Below, one piece after another: positions 54,924 to 64,000 of a DNA stretch of 64,000 bases. This DNA comes from Pseudomonadota bacterium (GTDB taxonomy: Bacteria > Pseudomonadota > Alphaproteobacteria > Rhodobacterales > Rhodobacteraceae): the NCBI GenBank assembly GCA_021779835.1, contig JAJXZX010000004.1, positions 107,260 through 171,259 on the forward strand, read 5' to 3'. Both the position numbers and the translations under genes were made by a program. The number at the start of each line of letters is the position of its first letter. Position 1 is the first letter of the stretch. The notes under the pieces are model-generated. The model worked only from the letters and a program-made list of their open reading frames with translations. It was not told the origin of the DNA and searched no databases.

Positions 54924-56102
54924 ATGATCCCTTCCGTCCTGCCCACCTACGCCCGCGCCCCCCTCTCCTTCACCAAGGGCGAAGGCTCCTGGTTGACCGA
55001 GGCTGATGGCACCCGCTATCTCGACCTCGGCGCTGGTATTGCGGTCAACGCGCTCGGCCACGCCAACCCCGACCTCGTCGCAGCGCTGACCGAACAGGCG
55101 GGCAAACTCTGGCATACCTCGAACCTCTACCAGATCCCCAACCAGCAACGCCTCGCCGATCTCCTCGTCGAACATACCTTCGCCGACACGGTGTTCTTCA
55201 CCAACTCGGGCACCGAGGCGGCGGAGCTGGCGATCAAGATGGCGCGCAAATACTGGTATGACAAAGGCCAGCCAGAGCGCATCAACATCATCACCTTCGC
55301 GGGCTCCTTCCACGGCCGCTCCACCGGCGCGATCTCGGCCTCGGGGGGCGAGAAGATGGTCAAGGGCATGGGCCCCCTGCTGCCCGGCTTCATCCACCTG
55401 CCCTTCGGCGATCACGACGCACTGCGCGCCGCAGTCGATGACAAAACCGCCGCGATTCTGGTCGAGCCGATCCAGGGCGAAGGCGGCATCCGCGCCCTGT
55501 CCGACGCCTGCCTCAAGGGAATGCGCGACCTTTGCGACGCCACCGGCACCCTGCTGATCCTCGATGAAGTGCAATGCGGCATGGGTCGCACCGGCAAACT
55601 TTTCGCCCACGAATGGGCCGGCATCACCCCCGACATCATGATGGTCGCCAAGGGCATCGGCGGCGGCTTCCCGCTTGGCGCCGTGCTTGCCACCGAAACC
55701 GCCGCCTCCGGCATGACGGCGGGCACGCATGGCTCGACCTACGGCGGCAACCCGCTCGCCTGCGCCGTCGGCACCCGCGTGATGGAAATCATCGCCGATG
55801 ACGCGTTCTTGGCCGAGGTCAACCGCAAGGCCGCCCTGTTCCGCCAAGGCCTCGAAGCCCTCGTGGCCTCACACCCCAAGGTGTTCGAAGCGGTGCGCGG
55901 TCACGGCTTGATGCTGGGCCTGAAATGCACCGCGCTCAACACCGATATCGTCAAGGCAGGCTACGCAAGACACCTCATCACGGTGCCCGCCGCCGATAAC
56001 GTGATCCGCCTGCTGCCCGCCCTCAACATCCCCGACACCGACATAGCCGAGGCGCTGACCCGCCTCGACGCCACCGCCACCGCCGTGGAAAACGCGGCTT
56101 AA
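54924..56102 (+). CDS. argD: acetylornithine aminotransferase
   Basis: A 392-residue PLP enzyme of arginine biosynthesis. [34 protein letters not shown] and the PLP lysine in [18 protein letters not shown] are diagnostic; [14 protein letters not shown] is the typical C-terminal block. ATG 54924 follows AAAGGA; upstream codons to 54885 lack similarity. argF follows after 73 bases. Confidence 0.95.
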   Translation: MIPSVLPTYARAPLSFTKGEGSWLTEADGTRYLDLGAGIAVNALGHANPDLVAALTEQAGKLWHTSNLYQIPNQQRLADLLVEHTFADTVFFTNSGTEAAELAIKMARKYWYDKGQPERINIITFAGSFHGRSTGAISASGGEKMVKGMGPLLPGFIHLPFGDHDALRAAVDDKTAAILVEPIQGEGGIRALSDACLKGMRDLCDATGTLLILDEVQCGMGRTGKLFAHEWAGITPDIMMVAKGIGGGFPLGAVLATETAASGMTAGTHGSTYGGNPLACAVGTRVMEIIADDAFLAEVNRKAALFRQGLEALVASHPKVFEAVRGHGLMLGLKCTALNTDIVKAGYARHLITVPAADNVIRLLPALNIPDTDIAEALTRLDATATAVENAA

Positions 56103-56105
56103 CCA

Positions 56106-56155
56106 TTTGCTTTGGCAAAAATATCCTCGGGGGTCCGGGGGCAGACAGCCCCCGG
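56106..56155 (-). repeat. dispersed intergenic repeat, copy H (stem plus tail)
   Basis: CCGGGGGC/GCCCCCGG stem with a five-base loop (56135-56155), then ACCCCCG and the tail GAGGATATTTTTGCCAAAGC on the minus strand. It sits inside the argD-argF gap, so any terminator effect on argF would matter. Confidence 0.75.
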
Positions 56156-56175
56156 CGCCGACCAGAAAGCCTGAC

Positions 56176-57102
56176 ATGACCCATTTTCTCGATATCCACA
56201 CCACCGACGCCGCCGACCTTCGCGCGATGATCGACAGCGCCCGCGCCATGAAGACCGCGCGCAACAACCGCCCCAAAGGCACGCCCGATGACGATCAGCC
56301 GCTGGCCGGCCGCATGGTCGCGCTGATTTTCGAGAAACCCTCGACCCGCACACGGATTTCCTTCGACGTCGGCGTGCGCCAGATGGGCGGGCAAACCATG
56401 GTGCTGTCGGGCGCCGACATGCAGCTTGGCCACGGCGAAACCATCGCCGACACCGCCCGCGTACTGTCGCGCTATGTCGATCTCATCATGATCCGCACCT
56501 TTGAAGAGGCGACGCTGCAAGAGATGGCGGAATATGCCTCGGTTCCCGTCATCAATGGGCTGACCAACCGCACCCACCCCTGTCAGATCATGGCCGACGT
56601 GATGACGTTCGAAGAACATCGCGGCCCGATTGCGGGGAAAAAGGTGGTGTGGTCCGGCGACGGCAACAACGTCTGCGCCTCGTGGCTGCACGCAGCCGGC
56701 CAGTTCGGCTTTGACTTCACCTTCACCGGCCCGGAACCGCTCGACCCCGAGCGCGTCTGGATCGATTTCGCCCGTGCGCATGGCTCTGACGTCAAGATCA
56801 CCCGCAACCCGGAAGAGGCCGTCGCGGGCGCCGACCTGGTGATCGCCGACACCTGGGTCTCGATGCACGACCCGCAATCCGCCCGCGAGCGCCGCCACAA
56901 CCAGCTGCGCGGCTATCAGGTCAACGAGGCACTGATGGCGCGCGCCAAACCCGACGCGCTTTTCATGCACTGCCTGCCCGCCCACCGCGACGACGAGGTG
57001 ACGAGCGCGGTGATGGACGGCCCGCATTCGGTGATCTGGGACGAGGCCGAAAACCGCCTGCACGCACAAAAAGCCGTGCTGCGCTGGTGTCTGGGCGTGT
57101 GA
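56176..57102 (+). CDS. argF: ornithine carbamoyltransferase
   Basis: A 308-residue enzyme making citrulline. Carbamoyl-phosphate sites [11 protein letters not shown] and THPCQIMAD, and the ornithine-binding FMHCLPAHR. The frame is open from 56107 through repeat copy H, but ATG 56176 ([18 protein letters not shown]) is the family start. A terminator follows. Confidence 0.96.
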   Translation: MTHFLDIHTTDAADLRAMIDSARAMKTARNNRPKGTPDDDQPLAGRMVALIFEKPSTRTRISFDVGVRQMGGQTMVLSGADMQLGHGETIADTARVLSRYVDLIMIRTFEEATLQEMAEYASVPVINGLTNRTHPCQIMADVMTFEEHRGPIAGKKVVWSGDGNNVCASWLHAAGQFGFDFTFTGPEPLDPERVWIDFARAHGSDVKITRNPEEAVAGADLVIADTWVSMHDPQSARERRHNQLRGYQVNEALMARAKPDALFMHCLPAHRDDEVTSAVMDGPHSVIWDEAENRLHAQKAVLRWCLGV

Positions 57103-57103
57103 A

Positions 57104-57125
57104 CGCGCGTCCCGCGCGGCTTTTT
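57104..57125 (+). terminator. argF terminator
   Basis: CGCGCG-TCC-CGCGCG followed by GC and TTTTT, starting two bases after the argF stop. Confidence 0.75.
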
Positions 57126-57144
57126 GCGTGCGCTTCGCGCGTTT

Positions 57145-57166
57145 GAGTATTTGGACCAAGAAGAAA
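57145..57166 (+). repeat. dispersed intergenic repeat, copy I (tail)
   Basis: GAGTATTTGGACCAAGAAGA and two more bases, differing from copies A and B at three positions in the centre. It lies in the argF-DUF1993 gap. Confidence 0.7.
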
Positions 57167-57373
57167 TGGGGGCGCGGTTTTCGGGCCTGGACCAGGGCCT
57201 GACATGGCCGCCCCCCGTGCTGCCACCCGCCTCTATCGCCGGCGTCAGGCAGAGCGCGTTTGCCCGCCTCGCGCCCCACGAATCCCCCTTGCGCCCGCGC
57301 GCCAATCGGCCATCTTGCGCGCCGGACACTGGCCCCGCGCATGATGCGCCCGGGCCATCAAGGGAGACCGCCA

Positions 57374-57865
57374 ATGTACGACCACATCATTCCCCCCTTC
57401 ACCCGCTCGCTGAAAGCCATGCAGGCGATCCTCGCCAAGGCAGAGGCCCATTGCGCCGCGAAAAAGATTGACCCGGCCGTGATGACCTCGGCGCGCATTG
57501 CGCCCGACATGCTGCCGTTCACGCGTCAGATCATGATCGCCACCGACAACGCCAAGGGCGCCGCCGCGCGTCTCGCAGGCGTCGATGTGACCCCGTTCGA
57601 GGATACCGAGACCACCTTCGCGGAACTGACCGCCCGCCTGCAGAAAACCATCGACCTGCTCGCCACCTTCAAGCCCGAGCAATACAAAGACGCTGCCGCG
57701 CGCACCATCATCATCAAGACGCGCGCCGCCGACCTCACCTTCCCGGGCGCAGTTTATCTGTCGTCCTATGCAGTGCCGAACATCTATTTCCACCTTACCA
57801 CCGCCTATGACATCCTGCGTCACAACGGGGTAGAGATCGGCAAGGCTGACTTCCTCGGCGCCTGA
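57374..57865 (+). CDS. DUF1993 protein
   Basis: A 163-residue protein from ATG 57374 (MYDHIIPPFTRSLKAMQAIL). The DUF1993 family resembles DinB-like four-helix bundles; SARIAPDMLPFTRQI and SYAVPNIYFHLTTAYDILRHNGVEIGK are its conserved blocks. Function is not known; His in FHLTTAYDILRHNGV may bind metal, as in DinB proteins. AGGGAGA precedes the ATG. Confidence 0.85.
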   Translation: MYDHIIPPFTRSLKAMQAILAKAEAHCAAKKIDPAVMTSARIAPDMLPFTRQIMIATDNAKGAAARLAGVDVTPFEDTETTFAELTARLQKTIDLLATFKPEQYKDAAARTIIIKTRAADLTFPGAVYLSSYAVPNIYFHLTTAYDILRHNGVEIGKADFLGA

Positions 57866-57872
57866 CCCGTGC

Positions 57873-57902
57873 AAAAGGGGCCGGGCGAAACCCCGGCCCC
57901 TA
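57873..57902 (-). terminator. bidirectional terminator of DUF1993 and AsmA genes
   Basis: GGGGCCGGG (57877-57885) pairs with CCCGGCCCC (57892-57900). On the minus strand TTTT follows, serving the AsmA-like gene; on the plus strand it lies 11 bases after the DUF1993 stop. Confidence 0.75.
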
Positions 57903-57916
57903 ACGCGCAAGAACCC

Positions 57917-59884
57917 TCAGTTGCCGCCCAGCAACTTCATCAGCTCCTGCGCCGCCTTGTCCTGCACCGCATTGCCCGTGCCGCCAGAGGTGCCGCCGCC
58001 CAGCTTGTCGGCAATCGCCTTCGCCGCCGCAGCCTTCGCCTGATCCTCCAGCTTTTTCTTCGCGGCGTCGAGCTTCGCCCCCACCGCCGAATTCATATCC
58101 AGCCCGAACGACGGCGCGGCCCACGGCCCCGAGATCTTCAGCGGCACGGAAACCCCCTGCGCCCCCGCCAAACCCTGCAATGCCGTTGGCGTCACGGTAT
58201 AATCCAGCGTGCGCGCGCCCAGATCGACCGTCCCCGCCCCGCTTGCCGTCAGAACCGGCGCCTTCAGGCTGAGGTCAGAGTTGCTCAGCACCCCGCCCTT
58301 CACCGTGTAACTTGCGGTAATGCCGTCGAAAATCGTCTTGGCCCCCGCGCCCATGTAATTCATGTTCATCGAGGTCAGCATCCCCGCCAGATCCAGCCCC
58401 TGAATCTCGCCCTTGCCGATGCTGATTGACCCAGACCCCGACAGCGAATGCATAATGGCATCCATCGACCCACCGGAGCCTGCCAAGACCACCTTCGCAT
58501 TGGCCGTCCCGATCAACCGCTTGTAGCCCGCGTAATCGCTTAGCAAGGGCTGCAATGCCATATTTGCGATGTTCAGGTTGCTGGCCACCGACAGCCCCCG
58601 GGCGCCGTCCACCGTCACCTGCCCGCTGACCGCGCCCTGATAGGCCGTCACTGGCTTCAGCGTGACAACCGCGCGCCCGGCCGCCAGCGCCACCGACACC
58701 GCACTTTTGCCCAGCTTCACCGCGCCCAGATCAAGGCTCGCAGCACTCAGGCTGACATTGGCATCCATCGCCCCCATCGCGCGCGCATCAATCGGCGCTT
58801 TGGACCAGCCCGCCGAGGCAGGTGCCGCCTTGCCCGACGAGCCGCCACCGGCCCCGCCCGCCAGAGACGCCAGAGTCAATGCGCCCGCCGCCAGATCCGC
58901 CGTCACCTTGGGCCGCGCCCCCGCCAGCGCTACCGTGACATCGCCGCTCACCACATTGCTGTCGAGCGTCACCACCGCCTTATGCAGCCCGATCACCTGA
59001 TCCGCGCCATAGGTGAACTGCCCCTTTACTGCGATGGCCTTGGCGCCCAGCCCCGCAGGCAGCGCGGGCACTGGCTGGCCCAGCGCACCGAACACCGCTG
59101 CAAGATCGCCAAGGTTCGCGTCCAGCGCGCCATTGGCCACCCAAGGCCCCATGCCCGCCGTGCCGGTAAAGCCGATCTTCGATGCACCCGCCGTCACGTC
59201 AAATGTCGCGGGCCCGGCCTTACCGGCCACGAAGTCACCAAAGCGGTCGACATGCCCCGCCACCGAGACTTTGCGGCCATTCATCACCGCCGCAATCGAC
59301 ATCGCGCCCGGCCCGGCAAAATCCGGCAGCTTCAGCATTGCGTTGATGCCCGACAGCACCTGCTTGGTGCCCGCCTGCCCGTCAATCCATGTGACAGAGC
59401 CATCCGTCACCTCGGCGTCGGCCAGCGAAAACCCCGCGGAGTGCGAGGCCGCAGGCGTTACCGCCGCTGGAGCCGCACCACCCGCAGGCGCAGGCGCCGC
59501 CCCACCCAAATCCCAGTTTACCTGCCCGTCCTTCGCCTTCTCCAGCACGATCACCGGATGCGTCAGCACCACCTTCGAGACCTTGACCGCGCCACCCAAC
59601 AACACGCCGGGATCGACGCCAACCTCAACCCCCTCGGCCACCAGCATCGGCCCCGCCTTGGACCAGCTTGCGTTGGCAATCTCGACATGGCCGATCTTGA
59701 CGCCCAGCACCGGCCAGACGGTCGCCTTGACGCCGCCGGTAATCACCATCGCGCGGCCGGTCGCCGCCTGAAACTGCGCCGCTGCCAACGCGGCAATCCG
59801 GTCTGACGGTATCAAGAACAGCACCGCCACCCCCGCCACCGCCAGCACCACCACCAAACCAATCGCCCGGATCACCCACCGCAT
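57917..59884 (-). CDS. AsmA-family protein
   Basis: A 655-residue protein with one N-terminal membrane helix (residues 5-25) and a long periplasmic beta-rich part. TGRAMVITGGVKATVWPVLGVKIGHVEIANASW is the AsmA N-terminal beta-groove in part, and the C-terminal GEIQGLDLAGMLTSMN with DYTVTPTALQGLAGAQGVSVPL is the AsmA-C region. AsmA relatives are bridge-like lipid-transport proteins of the envelope. Normal length for the family. GGGAG precedes the ATG. Confidence 0.9.
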   Translation of the reverse strand: MRWVIRAIGLVVVLAVAGVAVLFLIPSDRIAALAAAQFQAATGRAMVITGGVKATVWPVLGVKIGHVEIANASWSKAGPMLVAEGVEVGVDPGVLLGGAVKVSKVVLTHPVIVLEKAKDGQVNWDLGGAAPAPAGGAAPAAVTPAASHSAGFSLADAEVTDGSVTWIDGQAGTKQVLSGINAMLKLPDFAGPGAMSIAAVMNGRKVSVAGHVDRFGDFVAGKAGPATFDVTAGASKIGFTGTAGMGPWVANGALDANLGDLAAVFGALGQPVPALPAGLGAKAIAVKGQFTYGADQVIGLHKAVVTLDSNVVSGDVTVALAGARPKVTADLAAGALTLASLAGGAGGGSSGKAAPASAGWSKAPIDARAMGAMDANVSLSAASLDLGAVKLGKSAVSVALAAGRAVVTLKPVTAYQGAVSGQVTVDGARGLSVASNLNIANMALQPLLSDYAGYKRLIGTANAKVVLAGSGGSMDAIMHSLSGSGSISIGKGEIQGLDLAGMLTSMNMNYMGAGAKTIFDGITASYTVKGGVLSNSDLSLKAPVLTASGAGTVDLGARTLDYTVTPTALQGLAGAQGVSVPLKISGPWAAPSFGLDMNSAVGAKLDAAKKKLEDQAKAAAAKAIADKLGGGTSGGTGNAVQDKAAQELMKLLGGN

Positions 59885-60025
59885 CGCACACTCCCCAAAA
59901 CAAAAGACAGCCCGAGCCTACGCCCGGACTGTCCCTGACCTCAACCATGGGGTCTCAGTTCACACAAAAACACTCGCTTGCGGCAGATTTCCGCGCAAAT
60001 CCGCGCGGTCCTCGCCGAAACCCGC

Positions 60026-61309
60026 TCAGAACCGGTGCGTCCAGCCAACACTCGCCGCGAATTGCTCCATCGACAGCTTGATGTTGCTGGCCGGGTTCAC
60101 GCCACTCGGGGTGACTTCCAACCCGCTCACGCTCGACCATGGCACATATTGCACCGCGAAATCTATCTGGTTCTTGTCGTCCATCTTATACGAGCCGCCC
60201 GCCGTGAAGTGGCTGCGCACAACGCCCGGCGCCAGAATGTTGATCGTCACACCCGTGCTCGGCACCGGATTGGTCGAATAGGCATAGCCAAAGCGCCAAG
60301 TCATCTTCGGGCTCTGTTTCCACGAAGCGCCCAGCTTGATCACCCCCACGTCGCTCCAGCCAAAGCCGGGCCCGTTCGGCCCGCCCAACTGCGTCATGCC
60401 ATTCGGGAACGGATTGCCCAGCGACGGGATGCTCGAATACCAGATATACTGGTAATCCATCATCAGCGTCAGATCCTTGCGCGCATCCCAGGCAAAGCCC
60501 GCCGTCACCGACGCCGGGATCGAGAAATCGCCACCATCCGCGAACAGCCCCTCGTATTTCTTGAATTTGCTCATGGCAAATTTCGTCTGCCCGCTGAGGC
60601 CAAAGCGCAGCCCGGGCGCGACATCCGCCTGAATACCGACGCGCAGGCCAAAGCCATGCGACCAGTCAAAACCTTGGTTACTCACCGCCAATGGATGGGC
60701 TGACAGCCCCGGCACCCCGGCAAAGTAATTCAACCCCACCGCCGAGAACCGCTGCAATGCGAACGTCGGCGCGATACCATAGGAAATCGCCCCGATCTTC
60801 TGTGCATAGGTCAGCGAGACCAGCAGCTGCGTCAGATCAACCCCGGCCTGCCCCGCGCAGAACACCCCGCCCGCGCAGCCCGGCGCAAAGCTCGGGTTCG
60901 GCCCAGACGGATAGCTCGTATTGTCGCCGCCATTGCCATAAACGGCAAAGTTCAGCACGCCTCCGTTGCCCAGCACATGGTTATAGGCAAAGTTCGGCAC
61001 CGGAAAAAATGCGTGATCGCTGCTGTTGTGCCCGGGGTTCACAAAGCCGGTGCCCGTCGCGTCATAGCCGCGCACCGGCCGGAACGCCTGCAAGCCCATG
61101 CTCAGCTCGTTGCCCACGCCCGCCACACCCGCCGGGTTGATGGCGGTGGACATCGCGTCCTCGCCATTCGCCACCCCTGCGCCCGCCTGCCCCGACTGGA
61201 TCGGCCCATAGCCCAGTGCGAAATACCCTTCGGTCGCCAACGCCGGCGTTGCCGCAAGCGCCAGAACCGCCGCCCCGGCAAGATTCCGGATCTTCCCTGA
61301 TGTCGTCAT
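60026..61309 (-). CDS. FadL/OmpP1/TodX outer-membrane transporter
   Basis: A 427-residue outer-membrane beta-barrel with a signal peptide (1-25, ending PALA). The mature N-terminus TEGYFALGYGPIQSGQAGAG followed by GEDAMSTAINPAG is the FadL plug signature (NPAG), and the last residues GWTHRF end in Phe, as needed for BAM insertion. It imports long-chain fatty acids or other hydrophobic compounds, which fits the beta-oxidation genes at 17498-23903. GGGAGGG precedes the ATG. Confidence 0.92.
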   Translation of the reverse strand: MTTSGKIRNLAGAAVLALAATPALATEGYFALGYGPIQSGQAGAGVANGEDAMSTAINPAGVAGVGNELSMGLQAFRPVRGYDATGTGFVNPGHNSSDHAFFPVPNFAYNHVLGNGGVLNFAVYGNGGDNTSYPSGPNPSFAPGCAGGVFCAGQAGVDLTQLLVSLTYAQKIGAISYGIAPTFALQRFSAVGLNYFAGVPGLSAHPLAVSNQGFDWSHGFGLRVGIQADVAPGLRFGLSGQTKFAMSKFKKYEGLFADGGDFSIPASVTAGFAWDARKDLTLMMDYQYIWYSSIPSLGNPFPNGMTQLGGPNGPGFGWSDVGVIKLGASWKQSPKMTWRFGYAYSTNPVPSTGVTINILAPGVVRSHFTAGGSYKMDDKNQIDFAVQYVPWSSVSGLEVTPSGVNPASNIKLSMEQFAASVGWTHRF

Positions 61310-61844
61310 GCAACCCTCCCAAGTGCATTTGTGCGCCCGCCTCTCTCAGCCCCGCTCCCCGCAGCACCCAAAGACACGCCCTCCGTCCCGCAAAAAACGG
61401 CCCAGAAACATTATGCTTACATACGCATTTGTGAATACCTAGCGATTCTTTTCGCGTGCCATCGCGAATAGGCCCCGCGTGGATTTCACGTCACGCCTGC
61501 CGATGCGGCCCTTGGCTCAGTCCTTCTTACCGACCAGCACCGCCATCACGCCCGCGCCTCAGCCTGCGTGCAAGCCACGCCGCCCTACGCCTTATCCAAT
61601 GTCTCCCGCCGCGCGCGTTGCAACCGAAAGATGAACCTATCCCCTCTCCCCCATTCAATCGGTTAAAATTCAGCCAGAAAAATAACCGAAATCCCGAAAA
61701 ATCAACCACATGCCTGCGCGTAGCACAGGGCAACACCCCGGCCCCGCCACAGCCCACCCGTTCGGCGCTGAAACGCTCCATTGGCACGGTTCCGGGCGCG
61801 CCTCACCCCTTCCCAACCCCCGTCCCCGGCTTTATATCTGCCCG
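61310..61844. other. 535-base gap between fadL-type gene and rimO
   Basis: It holds the possible fadL-type promoter and an AT-richer stretch near 61660-61700 that may contain the rimO promoter. The frame 61456-61848 is open on the plus strand but Pro/Arg/Ser-rich, without family resemblance, and I do not accept it as a gene. No RNA structure or repeat was seen. Confidence 0.5.
61408..61435 (-). promoter_or_regulatory. possible promoter of the FadL-type gene
   Basis: On the minus strand TTCACA (61430-61435) and TAATGT (61408-61413) with a 16-base spacer, about 100 bases before the start codon. It is the only AT-rich segment of that region. Confidence 0.35.
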
Positions 61845-63212
61845 ATGACCCAGAACCCGCCCAATCTCCGCCCCGACCTCGCCCATGCGAGCATCCCCGA
61901 GACGCGCCGCCCCGGCCAGCCCACCATCGGCATGGTTTCCCTCGGCTGCCCCAAGGCCCTCGTGGATAGCGAACGCATCCTCACCCGCCTCCGTGCGGAA
62001 GGCTACGCGATCTCGCCCGACTATCGCGGCGCCGAGGCGGTGATCGTCAACACCTGCGGTTTCCTCGACTCCGCCAAGGCGGAATCCCTCGACGCGATCG
62101 GCGAGGCTTTGCGCGAAAACGGCCGCGTCATCGTCACCGGCTGTCTTGGCGCCGAACCCGACTATATCCGCGAGGCGCATCCAAAAATCCTCGCCGTCAC
62201 CGGTCCGCATCAATACGAACAGGTGCTAGACGCCGTCCACGCCGCCGTCCCCCCCAGCCCTGACCCGTTCATCGACCTTCTGCCCGCGCAAAACGTCACC
62301 CTCACACCACGCCACTACAGCTACCTCAAGATTTCCGAGGGCTGTAACCACAAGTGCAAGTTCTGCATCATCCCCGACATGCGCGGCCGCTTGGCGTCGC
62401 GCCCCGCCCACGCCATCCTCCGCGAGGCGGAGGGGCTGGTCAAAGCCGGGGTCAAGGAACTGCTGGTGATCTCGCAAGACACCTCCGCCTATGGCCTCGA
62501 CCTGCGGCACGAGACCACCAAAGGTCACCGCGCCCATATTACCGACCTCGCCCGCGATCTGGGTAGCCTCGGGGCGTGGGTCCGCCTGCACTACGTCTAT
62601 CCCTACCCGCATGTGCGCGACCTGATCCCGCTGATGGCCGATGGCCTCATTCTCCCCTACCTCGACATCCCGTTCCAGCACGCCCACCCGGACACGCTGC
62701 ACCGCATGGCCCGCCCGGCCGCCGCCGCGAAAACGCTGGACGAAATCGCGGCATGGCGCGCCATCGCCCCGGATATCACGCTGCGCTCTACCTTCATCGT
62801 CGGCTATCCGGGCGAGACAGAAGAGGAATTCCAGACCCTGCTCGACTGGATGGACGAGGCGCAACTCGACCGCGTCGGCTGTTTTCAGTATGAAAACGTC
62901 AAAGGCGCGCGCTCCAACGCCCTGCCCGACCATGTGTCCGCCGAGGTCAAACAGGACCGCTGGGACCGCTTCATGGAAAAAGCGCAGGCGATCTCCGAGG
63001 CGAAACTGGCGGCAAAAGTCGGCCGCCGCCTTGACGTGATCGTGGATGAGATCGACGAAGAAGGCGCCACCTGCCGCACCAAAGCCGACGCACCAGAGAT
63101 CGACGGCAACCTCTTTATTGATGAAGGTTTCGAGGGGCTCACCCCCGGCGATATCGTCACCGTCGAGGTCGAAGAGGCGGGCGATTACGACCTGTGGGGG
63201 CGGAGGGTCTAA
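61845..63212 (+). CDS. rimO: ribosomal protein S12 methylthiotransferase
   Basis: A 455-residue radical-SAM enzyme adding a methylthio group to Asp88 of ribosomal protein S12. The radical-SAM cluster motif is [15 protein letters not shown]; the N-terminal auxiliary cluster cysteines are in [24 protein letters not shown] and [14 protein letters not shown] domain ends the protein ([18 protein letters not shown]). ATG 61845 begins [11 protein letters not shown]; upstream codons are not conserved. Confidence 0.96.
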   Translation: MTQNPPNLRPDLAHASIPETRRPGQPTIGMVSLGCPKALVDSERILTRLRAEGYAISPDYRGAEAVIVNTCGFLDSAKAESLDAIGEALRENGRVIVTGCLGAEPDYIREAHPKILAVTGPHQYEQVLDAVHAAVPPSPDPFIDLLPAQNVTLTPRHYSYLKISEGCNHKCKFCIIPDMRGRLASRPAHAILREAEGLVKAGVKELLVISQDTSAYGLDLRHETTKGHRAHITDLARDLGSLGAWVRLHYVYPYPHVRDLIPLMADGLILPYLDIPFQHAHPDTLHRMARPAAAAKTLDEIAAWRAIAPDITLRSTFIVGYPGETEEEFQTLLDWMDEAQLDRVGCFQYENVKGARSNALPDHVSAEVKQDRWDRFMEKAQAISEAKLAAKVGRRLDVIVDEIDEEGATCRTKADAPEIDGNLFIDEGFEGLTPGDIVTVEVEEAGDYDLWGRRV

Positions 63213-63567
63213 CCCTCGTCCCGGTTCAGCGCGAACGCGGGCAAAAGCCCGGCCCTCCAACCGGCCCAAAGCGCCCCCCAAACTGGGCGAGCGCCTGCCC
63301 ATGGGATGTCGCCACCCGATCCGCCCTCCGTCGCTTTATGCCAGCCAAGCCCCTCCCCCGACCCTCAGCGCAGTAGACCGGCAAAGCGCCAGCCCGCCCG
63401 GTGCCTTCGGCGCGCATCGGGCGGACAAGCACACCCTCCAACAGCCCCAAGTCCACCCAGAGGGCAACGCCCGACCGCCGGGTGGGACTTGATCAATGCG
63501 CAGCCGCTTTCAAACAGCAACGCGAACAGCTACGCTTGGATTGCCGATGCCGCTTGTGGAGATTTAT
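63213..63567. other. 355-base gap after rimO
   Basis: A weak hairpin, CGGGC-AAAA-GCCCG (63238-63251), may end rimO. The rest is GC-rich with no supported gene; the minus frame 63226-63456 (76 codons) shows no family resemblance. The GC content falls abruptly near 63560. Confidence 0.5.
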
Positions 63568-63879
63568 GTGAATAATAGATTTAAAGGATTTGAGTTTTGG
63601 GACGGCGTAGTATTTGGCTCACTTATCACTTTAGTAATAGTATTTATCACTATTGGCCTTCTGGATCATTTCGACAAAAATTGGTGGGACACCATAACAA
63701 GATTCATTGATACACCAATAGCTCTCGTCGGTGTTTTTCTTGCAATTGGAAGCGTGCGGTTTCAAATCAACTTCTCTCGCAAACAGGAGTTGGCCGCGGC
63801 AAAAGCCGTGTTACCGCTTGCGCTATCAGAGATGATAGGCGTCGCACAGACTGGCATTCAGTTTGCAGCTCATGACCTA
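63568..63879 (+). pseudogene. AT-rich membrane-protein gene, truncated by IS insertion
   Basis: From GTG 63568 (GGAG six bases upstream) about 104 codons remain: a short charged N-terminus, two membrane helices (roughly VVFGSLITLVIVFITIGLL and TPIALVGVFLAIGSVRF) and the start of a cytoplasmic domain. At about 63879 the frame enters the IS end and stops at 63924 after 15 foreign residues. The base composition is strikingly AT-rich compared with the rest of the window, suggesting acquisition by transfer. An ATG at 63547 is an alternative start. I do not recognise the family; the lost part may lie beyond the IS. Confidence 0.6.
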
Positions 63880-64000
63880 GGGTCTGGACCCATTAAATCG
63901 CTTGCGGGCCTCGGAGCCCACTGATTCACTGGTGGCACCAAGGGGGGCCGCCATGACCGATATGTTCCTGTTGTCCGACGACCAGATGGCGCGGATTTCA
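63880..64000 (+). mobile_element. IS5-family-like insertion sequence, left end (truncated by window)
   Basis: GGGTCTGGACCCATTAAATC begins at 63880 directly after CATGACCTA, so CTAG at 63877-63880 may be the target, as in IS427-type elements. The transposase starts at 63953. Composition returns to GC-rich at this point. The right end is outside the window. Confidence 0.7.
63953..64000 (+). CDS. IS5-family transposase, N-terminal fragment
   Basis: The visible codons read MTDMFLLSDDQMARIS and run off the window. This resembles the start of IS5/IS427-group transposases (MTDxFxLTDxQMARLxPxFP type). AGGGGGG lies just upstream of the ATG. The DDE active site is outside the window. Confidence 0.75.
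   Translation, partial: MTDMFLLSDDQMARIS

Noticed and set aside
61456..61848. 130-codon plus-strand frame before rimO
   Set aside because: Pro/Ser/Arg-rich, no motif and no ribosome-binding site.
63226..63456. 76-codon minus-strand frame after rimO
   Set aside because: No recognisable domain and low plausibility; listed as non-coding.
1..64000. CRISPR array, rRNA operon, prophage or restriction/defence island
   Set aside because: No regularly spaced repeats, no rRNA sequence and no phage or defence genes were seen.

Overview
The window looks like chromosomal DNA from a Rhodobacterales alphaproteobacterium (Rhodobacteraceae or Paracoccaceae). The base composition is high GC. Lineage markers are a GcrA cell-cycle regulator, a type B PutA beside a divergent Lrp-type regulator, a VPLPA-CTERM surface protein, a Hint-domain protein, a GAAC-N7-GAAC SOS box and a TTTACG-N4-CGTAAA LiuR-type operator. 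I cannot name the genus. Almost everything is ordinary, densely packed housekeeping and metabolic sequence. There is no prophage, CRISPR array or rRNA. The only clear mobile element is an IS5-like end at the right edge.

Layout. 1-3800: a partial NUDIX-like end, a VPLPA-CTERM protein, a DMT exporter, a fatty-acid desaturase and a divergent XRE regulator. 4055-5695: a lipoate-ligase/DUF116 fusion. 5705-10779: two lipoproteins, an aldo/keto reductase, an SOS-controlled imuA without imuB, a YceI protein and an MFS transporter. 10852-16813: metG, tRNA-Leu(TAA), putR and putA. 17049-23903: a beta-oxidation cluster (LiuR-like MerR regulator, fadE, small ORF, GST, fadA, fadB). 23867-28477: Hint protein, sulfotransferase, EamA transporter, a degenerate M48-like membrane protein and a SPOR protein. 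28545-33075: nucleoside salvage operon cdd-deoA-deoB-add-upp (minus strand). 33203-41708: bicupin, maeB, prpE, nadK, glyA. 41806-49135: hydrolase, cytochrome b561, small proteins, lepA, a copper chaperone behind a CueR-type promoter, a 2OG-Fe(II) oxygenase, rpmB, meaB. 49300-54693: DUF3108 protein, hrpB, gcrA, ABC-2 permease, VOC protein. 54760-57865: arginine genes argD-argF preceded by a possible leaderless Arg-rich leader peptide, then DUF1993. 57917-63212: AsmA-like protein, FadL-type porin, rimO. 63568-64000: an AT-rich membrane gene cut by an IS5-like element.

Metabolic theme. Fatty acids can enter through the FadL-type porin and be degraded by fadE/fadA/fadB. prpE and meaB belong to propionate/propionyl-CoA use, and maeB links C4 acids to pyruvate. 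PutA and the nucleoside operon feed in proline and nucleosides. This fits a heterotroph using mixed organic substrates.

Most interesting signals: (1) an 18-codon ORF, MIVCTALRALPRRRRSRA, placed right behind a promoter-like sequence upstream of argDF; (2) the lipoate-ligase/DUF116 fusion; (3) the SOS-boxed orphan imuA; (4) a family of at least nine dispersed intergenic repeats, two of which form a MITE-like inverted pair; (5) the IS insertion in foreign-looking DNA at the right edge.
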